DNA from: Komagataeibacter rhaeticus
Lineage (GTDB): Bacteria; Pseudomonadota; Alphaproteobacteria; Acetobacterales; Acetobacteraceae
NCBI RefSeq assembly: GCF_003207855.1
Contig: NZ_NKTZ01000002.1
Span: 62,001 to 126,000 of the forward strand
Reading direction: 5' to 3'
DNA: 64,000 nucleotides
Positions 1 to 10,508 of this stretch are shown here, one piece after another. Under the pieces are notes generated by a model that saw nothing but the letters and a program-made list of their open reading frames with translations, had not been told where the DNA came from and searched no databases. The position numbers were made by a program, and so were the translations under genes. Each line of letters opens with the position of its first letter. Position 1 is the stretch's first letter.

Positions 1-34
1 CGGCGCCCTCGGGCGCGCTGGGCTGGGCGGACAT
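1..34 (-). CDS. nuoE: NADH-quinone oxidoreductase subunit E, N-terminal fragment
   Basis: Only the first 11 codons (M-S-A-Q-P-S-A-P-E-G-A) lie in the window; the gene continues off the left edge. The ATG at 34 is preceded by AGGTG at a good distance, and that site overlaps the nuoD stop codon, so nuoE would be translationally coupled to nuoD. An in-frame GTG at 43 is an alternative start. The identity is inferred almost entirely from position: in the usual Nuo operon the next gene after nuoD is nuoE, the 24-kDa [2Fe-2S] subunit of complex I. Confidence 0.55.
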   Translation of the reverse strand, partial: MSAQPSAPEGA

Positions 35-39
35 GTCGG

Positions 40-1296
40 TCACCTGTCAATCTCGCCAAATACCAGATCAAGCGACCCGATAATGGCCACGGCATCCGCC
101 AGCATGTGCCGGCGCGACATCTCGTCGATTGCCTGGAGATGGGAAAAACCCGTGGGCCGGATCTTGCAGCGATACGGCCGGTTGCTGCCATCGGCCACCA
201 GATACACGCCAAACTCGCCCTTGGGCGTTTCGGTCACGGTGTAGGTGGCGCCGGGCGGCACATGATAGCCTTCGGTAAACAGCTTGAAGTGGTGGATCAG
301 CGCTTCCATCGAACGCTTCATCTCCCGGCGCGGCGGGGGCGTGATCTTGTGGTCCTGCACCTTGACCGGGCCGGGCCGGATCTGTTCCAGGCACTGGTTG
401 ATGATCTTCACGCTCTCGCGCATTTCGGCCACGCGGATCAGGTAACGGTCATAACAGTCACCCTGCCGGCCCACGGGTACGTTGAATTCGACCTTGTCGT
501 AATTGTCATAGGGCTGGCTGCGCCGCAGGTCCCATGGTACGCCCGATGCGCGCAGGCACGGGCCACTGAAGCCCCAGGCCAGTGCCTGTTCGGTGGTGAA
601 CACGCCAATGCCCACCGTACGCTGCTTCCAGATGCGGTTGCCGGTCAGGAGCGCCTCAAGGTCATCGATCCACTGCGGGAAGGTCCGTGCCCAGTCGGCA
701 ATACGGTCCTCCAGCCCGGCGGGCAGGTCCTGCGCCACCCCGCCGGGGCGGACGTAATTGGCATGGAAGCGCGCGCCGGATGCGGCTTCATAGAACTCGA
801 TCAGCTTCTCGCGTTCCTCATACCCCCACAGCGCGGGCGTCAGCGCCCCGCAGTCCAGCCCGAATGATGTCAGGTTGAGGATGTGGTTCAGGATGCGCGT
901 GATCTCGGCAAACATGACCCGGATCCACTTCGCGCGCTCCGGGGCCTCAATGCCCAGCAGTTTTTCCACCGCCAGGGCAAAGGCCTGCTCCTCGCACATG
1001 GGGGAGACGTAATCGAGGCGGTCAAAATACGGCAGCGCCTTGGGATACGTCTTGTATTCGATCAGCTTTTCCGTGCCGCGATGCAGCAGGCCGACATGCG
1101 GGATGGCGCGGGCAACCACCTCGCCCTCCATTTCCAGCACCAGCCGCAGCACGCCGTGGGCGGAAGGATGCTGGGGGCCGAAGTTCAGCGCGTGGGAGTC
1201 GATTTCCACCACATGACGCTTCACATCGCCATCCGCCTCTTCCGGCAGCAGGCTGTCGGGGATGTCCGTATCGCTACGAAGGGTTACGTCGCTCAT
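40..1296 (-). CDS. nuoD: NADH-quinone oxidoreductase subunit D (49-kDa subunit)
   Basis: This is a core peripheral-arm subunit of respiratory complex I and forms much of the quinone-binding cavity next to cluster N2. At 418 residues it has the normal alphaproteobacterial length. It carries the conserved [10 protein letters not shown] segment around residue 39, including the His of the quinone head-group site, then GLLHRGTEK, and ends in the typical FGEIDR. It is a separate gene, not fused to nuoC. It sits 7 bp downstream of nuoC and its stop abuts nuoE, so it belongs to the nuoABCDE transcription unit. It acts at the cytoplasmic face of the inner membrane. Confidence 0.97.
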   Translation of the reverse strand: MSDVTLRSDTDIPDSLLPEEADGDVKRHVVEIDSHALNFGPQHPSAHGVLRLVLEMEGEVVARAIPHVGLLHRGTEKLIEYKTYPKALPYFDRLDYVSPMCEEQAFALAVEKLLGIEAPERAKWIRVMFAEITRILNHILNLTSFGLDCGALTPALWGYEEREKLIEFYEAASGARFHANYVRPGGVAQDLPAGLEDRIADWARTFPQWIDDLEALLTGNRIWKQRTVGIGVFTTEQALAWGFSGPCLRASGVPWDLRRSQPYDNYDKVEFNVPVGRQGDCYDRYLIRVAEMRESVKIINQCLEQIRPGPVKVQDHKITPPPRREMKRSMEALIHHFKLFTEGYHVPPGATYTVTETPKGEFGVYLVADGSNRPYRCKIRPTGFSHLQAIDEMSRRHMLADAVAIIGSLDLVFGEIDR

Positions 1297-1303
1297 CTGT
1301 CGC

Positions 1304-1978
1304 CTATCCCTGTCGTTTCATGTCCTGGCGGGCGGCATGCGCCTTTTCATCGCCCGGCAGTGTCAGGATGCCTTCCCATGGCGATTCAAAATCGAAATTG
1401 CGGAAGTCCTGCACCAGGTTCACCGGCTCGTACACGACCTGCCGCCGTTCCTCGTCGTAGCGCAGCTCGACATAGCCGGTCAGCGGGAAGTCCTTGCGCA
1501 GCGGATGGCCCTCAAATCCATAATCGGTCAGGATGCGACGCAGGTCCGGCTGGTCCGTAAACAGGATGCCGAACAGGTCATAGGCCTCGCGCTCCCACCA
1601 TGTGGCCGCGGGCCAGAGCTGGTGCACCGATGGCACGGCAGAGGTCTCATCCGTGGTCACGATCACGCGGATGCGGTGGTTATGGGTGACGGACAGCAGG
1701 TTGTAGACCACATCGAAACGCTCCGCGCGTTCGGGAAAGTCCACACCGCATATGTCCATCACCTGCTGGCAGGCATAACGCGGGTCGTCACGCAGCAGGG
1801 ACATGAGCGCCAGCAGTCGCGTGCGCGTTGTCCGCACCACCAGTTCCCCTTTTTCGATACTGGCGGAAAGGATACCGGGCACGGCGGTGGACAGGCGGAA
1901 GGCAATGGCGCCCAGCGTGCCAGGGACCACGCGCGTCGGACCACCCGTGGCGGGGGGGGGATTTGCTGGGTCAGCCAC
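1304..1978 (-). CDS. nuoC: NADH-quinone oxidoreductase subunit C (30-kDa subunit)
   Basis: Complex I subunit C, a structural partner of NuoD in the Q-module. The 224-residue protein shows the 30-kDa signature [10 protein letters not shown] followed by [20 protein letters not shown], near residues 129-165. The first 15 residues are Ala/Pro-rich and not conserved. The start codon overlaps the end of nuoB by 8 bp, indicating coupled translation within the nuo operon. Loss would disable the proton-pumping NADH dehydrogenase; whether a non-pumping NDH-2 exists elsewhere cannot be seen here. Confidence 0.96.
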   Translation of the reverse strand: MADPANPPPATGGPTRVVPGTLGAIAFRLSTAVPGILSASIEKGELVVRTTRTRLLALMSLLRDDPRYACQQVMDICGVDFPERAERFDVVYNLLSVTHNHRIRVIVTTDETSAVPSVHQLWPAATWWEREAYDLFGILFTDQPDLRRILTDYGFEGHPLRKDFPLTGYVELRYDEERRQVVYEPVNLVQDFRNFDFESPWEGILTLPGDEKAHAARQDMKRQG

Positions 1979-2549
1979 GGCGTATGGTCCCTGTCCTGCG
2001 GATTTTCTTCTGGAGCTGCAGAATGCCGTAAATCAGCGCTTCTGCCGTGGGCGGGCAGCCGGGCACGTACACATCCACCGGCACGATTCGGTCGCATCCG
2101 CGCACCACGGAATAGGAATAGTGGTAATACCCGCCGCCATTGGCGCATGACCCCATGGAGATGACCCAGCGCGGCTCGGCCATCTGGTCGTAAACCCGGC
2201 GCAGGGCGGGGGCCATCTTGTTGGTCAGCGTGCCCGCCACGATCATCACGTCCGACTGGCGGGGCGAGCCGCGCGGGATGATGCCCATGCGGTCCAGATC
2301 GTAGCGCGGCATGTAGGCGTGGATCATTTCCACCGCGCAGCACGCCAGGCCGAAGGACATGGGCCACAGGCTGCCCGTGCGCCCCCAGTTGACCAGCCTG
2401 TCCAGGTTCGCGACCACGAAGCCCTTTTCGGTCATCTCGCCGGTGATGCCCTTGATCACGGCGTCCTGCTCCGGCCCCGGGGGCAGCATTTCCCGGTTCC
2501 AGGCTATGCTGTCCGCCGGACGCTCCGTGCCGGGTGTGTCATTGGCCAT
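1971..2549 (-). CDS. nuoB: NADH-quinone oxidoreductase subunit B
   Basis: Complex I subunit carrying the terminal [4Fe-4S] cluster N2, which passes electrons to quinone. Cluster ligands are visible: the tandem Cys at 70-71 (ACCAVEM), Cys135 (GSCANGGG) and Cys165 ([11 protein letters not shown]). The reading frame is open further upstream, but the ATG at 2549 has AGGAGAGGG seven bases before it, giving a 192-residue protein, so I chose it. The ATG at 2570, which would overlap the nuoA end, has only a weak ribosome site. Third of the nuo genes from the right. Confidence 0.95.
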   Translation of the reverse strand: MANDTPGTERPADSIAWNREMLPPGPEQDAVIKGITGEMTEKGFVVANLDRLVNWGRTGSLWPMSFGLACCAVEMIHAYMPRYDLDRMGIIPRGSPRQSDVMIVAGTLTNKMAPALRRVYDQMAEPRWVISMGSCANGGGYYHYSYSVVRGCDRIVPVDVYVPGCPPTAEALIYGILQLQKKIRRTGTIRRG

Positions 2550-2572
2550 TGGTACGCCCTCTCCTGTCATGC

Positions 2573-2938
2573 TCAATCCCAGTCCAGCGCGCCCTTGCTC
2601 CATTCGTAAATGAAGCCGACGACCAGAACGCCAAGGAAACCCATCATGGACGCGAAGCCGAACCACCCGATCCGTGACAGGCTCAGCGCCCAGGGAAAGA
2701 GGAACGCGACCTCCAAGTCGAAAATGATGAAAAGGATCGCCACCAGATAGAAGCGCACGTCAAAGCGGTGACGCGCATCGTCAAACGCTTCGAAACCACA
2801 TTCATAGGCGGACGTTTTCTCGGCATAGGGCTTCTGGTGGCCGAACAGCAGCGAACTGCCCAGCATCGCCCCCGCGATCACAACCGCGATGCACCCGAAT
2901 ATGAGAACGGGTAAATAATCAGCGATAACGGAATGCAT
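2573..2938 (-). CDS. nuoA: NADH-quinone oxidoreductase subunit A
   Basis: Small membrane subunit of complex I (121 residues). It has three hydrophobic segments, the first beginning at YLPVLIFG and the others near residues 60-80 and 90-112, with the conserved soluble loop [12 protein letters not shown] between the first and second. The ATG at 2938 gives the typical N-terminus [10 protein letters not shown]; an in-frame TTG at 2953 is less likely. This is the first gene of the nuo operon, so the operon promoter should lie between 2940 and about 3160. Confidence 0.95.
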   Translation of the reverse strand: MHSVIADYLPVLIFGCIAVVIAGAMLGSSLLFGHQKPYAEKTSAYECGFEAFDDARHRFDVRFYLVAILFIIFDLEVAFLFPWALSLSRIGWFGFASMMGFLGVLVVGFIYEWSKGALDWD

Positions 2939-3163
2939 CTTCCGTGTTCCCAACCTGTTAATCAGCCATCTGCTGTCTTTATCGACTTATGTCTGGCTTC
3001 AGGGATGCTAGCCCCAACATGGTTCAGGGAACAGTTACTTAACCGTGTTCTTTCAGGAACATTACTGTGAGGGAAAAATACAGGACCGGATCTGTCAATA
3101 TTATGTGACCATTACTTTCATGGCACGGTTTTTTGTTTTCATTTTTTCGTGTGGATCAGGCAC

Positions 3164-3194
3164 AAAAAACGCCAGCGCGGGCGCGTCTGGCGTT
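3164..3194 (-). terminator. Rho-independent terminator after tRNA-Asp
   Basis: Read on the minus strand, ACGCCAG (3187-3193) pairs with CTGGCGT (3169-3175) around an 11-base GC-rich loop, and six T residues follow. It lies about 30 bases past the 3' end of tRNA-Asp and would end the tRNA-Val/tRNA-Asp transcript before nuoA. Confidence 0.85.
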
Positions 3195-3225
3195 ACGATC
3201 ATGGTATCCGGATTATGTGCCGTAA

Positions 3226-3302
<77 letters not shown>

Positions 3303-3343
3303 GTGGTGCATTTTCCCTGCTGCGGTGCGGGAACAGGAAAACA

Positions 3344-3418
3344 TGGTGGGCGATGACGGGATCGAACCGCCGACCCTCTCGGTGTAAACGAGATGCTCTA
3401 CCGCTAAGCTAATCGCCC
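3344..3418 (-). tRNA. tRNA-Val(UAC)
   Basis: A 75-base cloverleaf with acceptor GGGCGAT pairing with ATCGCCC. The anticodon stem CTCGT/ACGAG-type arm encloses TTTACAC, giving anticodon UAC. The T-loop GGTTCGATCCC is present and the CCA is encoded. It lies just downstream of the hup terminator and upstream of tRNA-Asp. Confidence 0.95.
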
Positions 3419-3424
3419 GCGCCC

Positions 3425-3453
3425 CTAGTAAGGGATTGCAAAAAAAGGGGCAA
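3425..3453 (-). promoter_or_regulatory. Possible promoter of the tRNA-Val/tRNA-Asp unit
   Basis: On the minus strand TTGCCC (3448-3453) and TACTAG (3425-3430) are separated by 17 bases, and the tRNA 5' end lies 7 bases beyond. Matches to the sigma-70 hexamers are only 4/6 and 3/6. The call rests mostly on need: there are just about 20 bases between the hup terminator and tRNA-Val. The proposed -35 box lies inside the descending arm of that terminator. Confidence 0.3.
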
Positions 3454-3480
3454 CCCAAAAAATGGATTGCCCCTTCTTTT
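3440..3480. terminator. Terminator after the HU gene, T-tracts on both sides
   Basis: GGGGCAA (3447-3453) pairs with TTGCCCC (3467-3473). On the minus strand a run of seven T follows the stem, making a good intrinsic terminator for hup. On the plus strand the other flank is also T-rich, so it could act in both directions. Confidence 0.85.
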
Positions 3481-3500
3481 TTTCCCGAACGGAAATGGCC

Positions 3501-3788
3501 TTACTTGCTGACCGCTTCCTTCAGGTTCTTGCCCGGCTTGAAGCGCACGGATGTGGAAGCCGGGATATCCAGCGGTTCACCCGTGCGGGGGTTGCGCCCC
3601 TTGGCTGCCTTGCGGGTTGCGGTCACGAACGTACCGAACCCGACCAGACGGACTTCCTGCTTGCTGGCCAGGGCCTTTTCGATCGCACCGAAAACCGCAT
3701 CAACCACTTCGCCAGCCTTTGCCTTGGCCAGATCGGCTTCCTCGGCTACAGCAGCGACGAGTTCCTGCTTGTTAAGTGGCTTCTCCAT
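3501..3788 (-). CDS. hup: HU-family DNA-binding protein
   Basis: Histone-like nucleoid protein of 95 residues. The body aligns with the HU/IHF fold: N-terminal helices (NKQELVAAVAEEADL), the signature GFGTFVTATRKA, then the DNA-binding beta-arm containing GRNPRTGEPL, and a C-terminal FKPGKNLKEAV. The start at 3788 (MEKPLNKQ) has AAAGG upstream. An open extension to 3830 has no family resemblance and was excluded. As in many alphaproteobacteria it directly follows lon and probably has its own promoter. Confidence 0.95.
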   Translation of the reverse strand: MEKPLNKQELVAAVAEEADLAKAKAGEVVDAVFGAIEKALASKQEVRLVGFGTFVTATRKAAKGRNPRTGEPLDIPASTSVRFKPGKNLKEAVSK

Positions 3789-3854
3789 TTTACGCCTTTC
3801 TTTATACTGTGCGCCTACGCAATCGTTCAAAAGTCGCGCCGCATTTCTGCACGC

Positions 3855-3882
3855 ACTATGCCGCTGTTTTTTCTCACGTCAA
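3855..3882 (-). promoter_or_regulatory. Predicted sigma-70 promoter of the HU gene
   Basis: On the minus strand TTGACG (3877-3882) and CATAGT (3855-3860) are spaced by 16 bases. The hexamers match the consensus at 5/6 and about 4/6. A transcript would start near 3848 and leave a leader of roughly 60 bases before the HU start codon. An independent promoter fits the high HU levels expected. Confidence 0.5.
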
Positions 3883-3970
3883 CCGACAGAATTCGGGGAA
3901 TGACCGAGAAAATCCGTCATTCCCCTTCATCATGACAATTTTGCGACCCAGCACCATCGCCACAACGTGC

Positions 3971-6457
3971 TCAATGGGTCAGTGCGGGCGTGCCCTTGCC
4001 TTCCGATGTGGCCGGCGCCACCGGCTCCGTCCACTCGATCGGCTCCGGTTTATGCACCAGTGCCTGCCCGATCACCTCATCCACATGCGCCACGGGCAGG
4101 ATGGTCAGCGCCGATGTCACGACATCGGGAATATCCACCAGATCCTTTTCATTGTCCTTGGGGATGAAGATGGTCGTCAGCCCCGCACGGTGGGCAGCCA
4201 GAAGCTTTTCCTTCAGCCCGCCGATCGGCAGTACGCGGCCACGCAGCGTGATTTCGCCCGTCATGCCCACATCCCGGCGCACCGGAATGCCCGTCATGAC
4301 GCTGACGATGGACGTTGCCATGGCAATGCCGGCCGATGGCCCGTCCTTGGGCGTGGCCCCTTCGGGCACATGCACATGCAGGTCACGCTTTTCAAACAGG
4401 TCGGGACTGATGCCAAAGGTCACGGCGCGGCTGCGGACATAGGACAGGGCGGCAGCCACGCTTTCCTTCATCACGTCGCCCAGCTTGCCGGTCAGCTTGA
4501 TGTTGCCCTTGCCGGGCACCATCACGCTTTCGATGGTCAGGATCTCGCCCCCCACCTCGGTCCAGGCCAGTCCGGTCACGACTCCGACCATGTCTTCCGA
4601 CTCGGTCTCGCCATGGCGGAAACGCTTCACGCCCGCATATTTCTCCAGGTTTTCGGCCGTGATCGCCACGCTCCTGGCCTTGCCCGTCACGATCTCGGTC
4701 ACGGCCTTGCGGGCCAGAGTCGCGATTTCACGCTCCAGGTTACGCACCCCGGCCTCACGCGTGTAGCTGCGGATCAGTTCGCGCAGCGCGTCATCCGACA
4801 CCGACCACTCGCCCGGCTTGAGGTTGTTGGCCTCCGTCTGCTTGGTCAGCAGGTGGCGCCTGGCAATCTCGACCTTCTCGTCCTCGGTGTAGCCCGACAG
4901 GCGGATGATCTCCATACGGTCCAGCAGCGGCTGGGGCATGTTCAGGCTGTTGGCGGTGGTGATGAACATCACATCCGACAGGTCATAATCGACCTCCAGA
5001 TAATGATCGCCAAAGGTGGAATTCTGCTCGGGGTCCAGCACCTCCAGCAGCGCGGATGACGGATCACCGCGCCAGTCGGCCCCCAGCTTGTCGATCTCAT
5101 CCAGCAGGAACAGCGGGTTGGACGTCTTGGCCTTCTTCATCCCCTGGATGATCTTGCCAGGCATGGACCCGATATAGGTGCGCCGATGGCCCCGGATCTC
5201 GGCCTCGTCACGCATGCCACCCAGCGACATGCGGACATACTGCCGCCCCGTCGCCTTGGCGATGGATTTTGCAAGCGAGGTCTTGCCCACGCCCGGCGGC
5301 CCCACAAGGCACAGGATCGGCCCCTTGAGCTTCTGCGCGCGACTCTGGACGGCCAGATACTCGATGATGCGTTCCTTGACCTTCTCCAGCCCGTAATGGT
5401 CGGTATCGAGCACCTTCTGGGCTTCGGACAGGTCATGGCGGACCTTGGAGCGCTTTTTCCACGGGATGCCCAGAATCCAGTCAAGGTAATTGCGCACCAC
5501 CGTCGATTCGGCCGACATCGGGCTCATGGTCCGCAGCTTCTTCAGCTCGGCCACCGCCTTGTCGCGCGCTTCCTTGCTCAGCCTGGTCTTGGCAATCTTT
5601 TCCTCAAGCTCGGCGGTTTCGTCCTTGCCGTCCTCGCCTTCGCCCAGTTCCTTCTGGATCGCCTTGAGCTGCTCGTTCAGATAGTACTCGCGCTGCGTCT
5701 TTTCCATCTGCCGCTTCACGCGGTTACGGATGCGCTTTTCCACCTGCAGCACGCCGATTTCAGCTTCCATATGCGCGAAAACCCGTTCCAGACGTGCATT
5801 CACGTCCTGGATTTCAAGGATTTCCTGCTTTTCGGGAATCTTCAGGTTCAGGTGGCTTGCAATGGTGTCCGCCAGCTTCGACAGGTCATCAATCTGGTTG
5901 AGCGAGACCAGCACCTCTGGCGCGATCTTCTTGTTCAGCTTGATGTACTGCTCGAACTGCCCGATCAGCGTGCGGCCAATGGCCTCGGCTTCCTTGCCGT
6001 CGGTTTCCTGCTCGGGCACATCCTCGATCTGGGCCTCGAAGTGACCGTCAATCTCCTGCAGGGCGGTGATATGGGCACGCCGCCCCCCCTCCACCAGCAC
6101 CTTGACCGTGCCGTCGGGCAGCTTGAGCAGCTGCAGGATGGTGGAAACCGTGCCATAGCGGTAGATATCACCCGGCGCCGGGTCATCCTGCGCCGCGTTC
6201 TTCTGCGCCACCAGCAGGATCTGCTTGTCGCTGCGGGTCACGGCCTCAAGCGCGCGGACGGATTTCTCACGCCCGACAAACAGCGGCACGATCATATGCG
6301 GGAAAACTACGATATCGCGCAGCGGCAGGACGGCAATGGTGTCCTGCGCGCCGCCCGTCTCCTCTGCCCCATGCGGGGCCGCGACGGGGGCGACCGTCTT
6401 CTTATCCATGGTTTCGGTGCCCTCGGGTACCGATGTCAGCCTGTCAGTTTTTGACAT
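3971..6457 (-). CDS. lon: ATP-dependent protease La (Lon)
   Basis: Cytoplasmic AAA+ protease that degrades misfolded and selected regulatory proteins. At 828 residues it has the normal Lon length. In order it has an N-terminal substrate domain ([19 protein letters not shown]), a coiled-coil linker, an AAA module with Walker A GPPGVGKT and Walker [10 protein letters not shown], and the protease domain with catalytic Ser about 708 (PKDGPSAG) and the partner Lys in [14 protein letters not shown]. The start at 6457 is set by GGAGG nine bases upstream. It sits between clpX and hup in the classic order. The C-terminal tail is Pro/Thr-rich and not conserved. Confidence 0.97.
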   Translation of the reverse strand: MSKTDRLTSVPEGTETMDKKTVAPVAAPHGAEETGGAQDTIAVLPLRDIVVFPHMIVPLFVGREKSVRALEAVTRSDKQILLVAQKNAAQDDPAPGDIYRYGTVSTILQLLKLPDGTVKVLVEGGRRAHITALQEIDGHFEAQIEDVPEQETDGKEAEAIGRTLIGQFEQYIKLNKKIAPEVLVSLNQIDDLSKLADTIASHLNLKIPEKQEILEIQDVNARLERVFAHMEAEIGVLQVEKRIRNRVKRQMEKTQREYYLNEQLKAIQKELGEGEDGKDETAELEEKIAKTRLSKEARDKAVAELKKLRTMSPMSAESTVVRNYLDWILGIPWKKRSKVRHDLSEAQKVLDTDHYGLEKVKERIIEYLAVQSRAQKLKGPILCLVGPPGVGKTSLAKSIAKATGRQYVRMSLGGMRDEAEIRGHRRTYIGSMPGKIIQGMKKAKTSNPLFLLDEIDKLGADWRGDPSSALLEVLDPEQNSTFGDHYLEVDYDLSDVMFITTANSLNMPQPLLDRMEIIRLSGYTEDEKVEIARRHLLTKQTEANNLKPGEWSVSDDALRELIRSYTREAGVRNLEREIATLARKAVTEIVTGKARSVAITAENLEKYAGVKRFRHGETESEDMVGVVTGLAWTEVGGEILTIESVMVPGKGNIKLTGKLGDVMKESVAAALSYVRSRAVTFGISPDLFEKRDLHVHVPEGATPKDGPSAGIAMATSIVSVMTGIPVRRDVGMTGEITLRGRVLPIGGLKEKLLAAHRAGLTTIFIPKDNEKDLVDIPDVVTSALTILPVAHVDEVIGQALVHKPEPIEWTEPVAPATSEGKGTPALTH

Positions 6458-6617
6458 CTTGTTTTTGACCTCCTGATGGACGATCCCGGATGGACACCCG
6501 ATCTGGTGGCCTGCCCATCCGTTGCGCCGCATGTGCGACAACTTCACTTCATGTTGTCACGACGCCCCACCACCGCAAGTCCGGTGGTGATAATTCGGCG
6601 TGAACCCGGCCCGGTCC

Positions 6618-7877
<1,260 letters not shown>

Positions 7878-8008
7878 AACCGCTCCTATTCCCGCGCGGG
7901 GGAACTTCTCCATACCTTGCGACCGGACAGGCAGACCCCGGCACGCCGCAGATGACCACTCCCCCCGGGGGCTGGGAGCGCACCTGCGCGCGCGCCCCCC
8001 TGTGCAGA

Positions 8009-8650
8009 TTATTCAGCAGGCTTTGACGCAACGTTACGACGGACCACTTCATCCACAATGCCGAATGCCTGCGCTTCCTCCGCCGACATGTAGCTGTCAC
8101 GCTCCAGCTTGCGCTCGATTTCCTCAAGCGTGCGGCCGGTGTGTTCGTTGTAGATTTCGTTCAGGCGCTTGCGGATGGTCAGGATTTCCTGGGCCTGGAT
8201 CTCGATGTCGCTGGCCTGTCCCTGTGCCCCGCCCGAAGGCTGGTGCACCATCACGCGGGAATTGGGCAGGGCGAAGCGCCGCCCCTTCTCGCCACCCGCG
8301 AGCAGGAGCGAGCCCATGGACGCCGCCTGCCCGATGCACACCGTGCTGACGGGGGAGCGGATGTACTGCATGGTATCATAGATCGCAAGCCCCGCCGACA
8401 CCACACCACCGGGGCTGTTGATGTAGAACGAGATTTCCTTCGTCGGGTTCACGCTTTCCAGATAGAGCAGCTGCGCCGACACCACGGCCGCGACCTGATC
8501 ATAGACCGGCCCGGTCAGAAAAATGATCCGTTCCTGCAGAAGGCGGGAATAGATGTCGAATGCCCGTTCCCCGCGGGAGGTCTGTTCAACCACCATGGGT
8601 ACCAGAGCGTTATTGAAGATCTCCACGGGATCCCGATCCCTCATAGCCAT
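8009..8650 (-). CDS. clpP: ATP-dependent Clp protease proteolytic subunit
   Basis: Serine protease that forms the tetradecameric chamber of ClpXP. The catalytic triad is visible as Ser111 (GQAASMGS), His136 (MVHQPSGG) and Asp185, with the same spacing as well-studied ClpP proteins. Length is 213 residues from the ATG at 8650, which has AGGA eight bases before it. A second ATG six bases in is also possible, and the TTG at 8671 is less likely. It lies between tig and clpX. Confidence 0.97.
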   Translation of the reverse strand: MAMRDRDPVEIFNNALVPMVVEQTSRGERAFDIYSRLLQERIIFLTGPVYDQVAAVVSAQLLYLESVNPTKEISFYINSPGGVVSAGLAIYDTMQYIRSPVSTVCIGQAASMGSLLLAGGEKGRRFALPNSRVMVHQPSGGAQGQASDIEIQAQEILTIRKRLNEIYNEHTGRTLEEIERKLERDSYMSAEEAQAFGIVDEVVRRNVASKPAE

Positions 8651-8850
8651 ATTCCCGATCCTGAAAGGCAAGGGCGGAGGCCACGCGGGCTACCCGGCGG
8701 GAGACGCACGGACAGCCACAACGCAGCCGGGCCCTTCCCGGTTACTTATGACAAAATAGAGACAAACACGCCAGATACCACCCCACCCCCGTCATTTTGC
8801 CACGAACGGGGTGACAAACCATGCCTGTGCGCCTGCCCGCAAACACATAC

Positions 8851-8880
8851 GGCGCACGGAAGGGGAGCCTTCCGCGCGCC
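8851..8880 (-). terminator. Strong hairpin downstream of tig
   Basis: A 13-position stem with one mismatch pairs 8851-8863 with 8868-8880 around a four-base loop, starting 30 bases past the tig stop. No T-tract follows on the minus strand, so it is not a classical intrinsic terminator. It may instead protect the tig 3' end or mark a processing site before clpP. Confidence 0.45.
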
Positions 8881-8909
8881 GCATGCGCTACCTATGTGCA
8901 AGAAGCGGA

Positions 8910-10247
8910 TCAGACGTCAGCTTCCGGCATTTCGGCCAGTTCTTCCGGCGTCACGTCCTTGTCCTCGACCTTGGCCAGCTCGACGATGTAGTCGATGACC
9001 TTGTTTTCGAAGATGGGGCCGCGCAGCCCGTCAACCGCCTGCGGGTTCTTGGAGAAATATTCGAACACGGCCTGTTCCTGGCCCGGATAGCGCGAAGCCT
9101 CGGCGCGCACGGCGTGCACGATTTCGTCCTGCGTCACGGTGATGTTGTTCACCCGGCCAATCTCGGCCAGCAGCAGGCCCAGCTTCACGCGGCGCTCGGC
9201 AATCTTGCGATAGTCGGCGCGCAGCGTGTCCTCGTCCTTGTCCTTGTCTTCCTCATCCAGGCGGCCGGCCTTGCGGTCTTCCTCGATCCGGTTCCAGATC
9301 TGGCTGAACTCGGCCTCGACCATGCCCGGAGGGGCCTCGAAGTCGGTCTTTTCCGCCAGCCTGTCCAGCAGTTCGCGCTTCAGGCGCAGGCGGGAAAGCT
9401 GCTCGTATTCCTGACCGACCTGCTTGGTGATCAGTTCACGCACCTGCTCCAGCCCCTCGAAGCCGAGCTTCTTGGCCAGTTCGTCATCGATCTTGGCTTC
9501 AACCGGACGCTTCAGCTCCTTGACCTTGATGTCGAAGTTCGCTTCCTTGCCCGCCAGGTGCTCCGCGCCGTAATCGGCGGGGAAGGTCACGGTGATCACC
9601 TTTTCGTCACCGGCCTTCATGCCCACGATCTGCTCGGCAAAACCGGGGATGAAGCCAGCGCCACCCAGTTCGACATTCACGTCGTCGGCGGAGCCGCCTT
9701 CAAAGGCCGTGCCGTCAATCTTGCCGACGAAGTCCACCGTCACCACATCGCCATCGGCGGCGGGACGGTCTTCCTCGACCTTCTCGAACTCACGCTGGCG
9801 GCCTGCGATTTCTTCCAGCGCCTTGTCCACCGTCTCGGCATTCACCTCGGCCTTGAGGCGCACGAGCGACAGCGTGGACAGGTCGGGAATGGTGATTTCG
9901 GGCAGAAGCTCGAACGCAACGGTAAAGACCAGGTCGGCCTTGCTGCCCGGCTCGCTACCCGATACCAGATCCACCTGGGGCTGCATGGCAGGACGCAGGC
10001 CACGCTCGTCCAGCAGGGTGCGGGTCGCCTCGCTGACAACCTGCTCCAGAACCTCGCCCTGAACAGATTCGCCAAAACGCTGCTGCAGGATGCTCATCGG
10101 CACCTTTCCGGGGCGGAAGCCCGGCAGCTTCATGGACTGTCCAACTTCTTTCAGGCGCGCGGTGCGCTTGCTCTCGATTTCCGCGGCAGGCACCGTAACG
10201 GTAAACCCGCGCTTCAGGCCATCGGAAAGCGTTTCAGTAACCTGCAT
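8910..10247 (-). CDS. tig: Trigger factor (ribosome-associated peptidyl-prolyl isomerase)
   Basis: Chaperone that meets nascent chains at the ribosome exit. The 445-residue protein has an N-terminal ribosome-binding domain with the signature GFRPGKVP near residue 45. An FKBP-type isomerase domain occupies roughly residues 150-240 (VDFVGKIDGTAFEGG, PADYGAEHLAGK), and an alpha-helical C-terminal domain is rich in Glu and Arg. I chose the ATG at 10247 (MQVTETLSDGL) because it matches the family N-terminus; an ATG four codons upstream is possible. It heads the tig-clpP-clpX-lon block. Confidence 0.96.
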   Translation of the reverse strand: MQVTETLSDGLKRGFTVTVPAAEIESKRTARLKEVGQSMKLPGFRPGKVPMSILQQRFGESVQGEVLEQVVSEATRTLLDERGLRPAMQPQVDLVSGSEPGSKADLVFTVAFELLPEITIPDLSTLSLVRLKAEVNAETVDKALEEIAGRQREFEKVEEDRPAADGDVVTVDFVGKIDGTAFEGGSADDVNVELGGAGFIPGFAEQIVGMKAGDEKVITVTFPADYGAEHLAGKEANFDIKVKELKRPVEAKIDDELAKKLGFEGLEQVRELITKQVGQEYEQLSRLRLKRELLDRLAEKTDFEAPPGMVEAEFSQIWNRIEEDRKAGRLDEEDKDKDEDTLRADYRKIAERRVKLGLLLAEIGRVNNITVTQDEIVHAVRAEASRYPGQEQAVFEYFSKNPQAVDGLRGPIFENKVIDYIVELAKVEDKDVTPEELAEMPEADV

Positions 10248-10342
10248 CTGCCAGGCCATCCTCTCGGTCAGAACGTATCAAAGAACGCAAGAGGCCGCTT
10301 GGGCCACCACGTCTGTTCGCATAACGCGACTTGCCGGGATCT

Positions 10343-10427
<85 letters not shown>

Positions 10428-10508
10428 ACAGTGCCCAGGCTGTAAGCGCGCGGCTTTAGCGCACCATTCGCCATGGGGCAAGGTCCCGACACGCAGGAAA
10501 AGGTGTTT

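Noticed and set aside
3776-5059. Plus-strand open frame opposite lon
   Set aside because: Antisense to lon, His/Gln/Arg-rich composition, no ribosome site and no family similarity.
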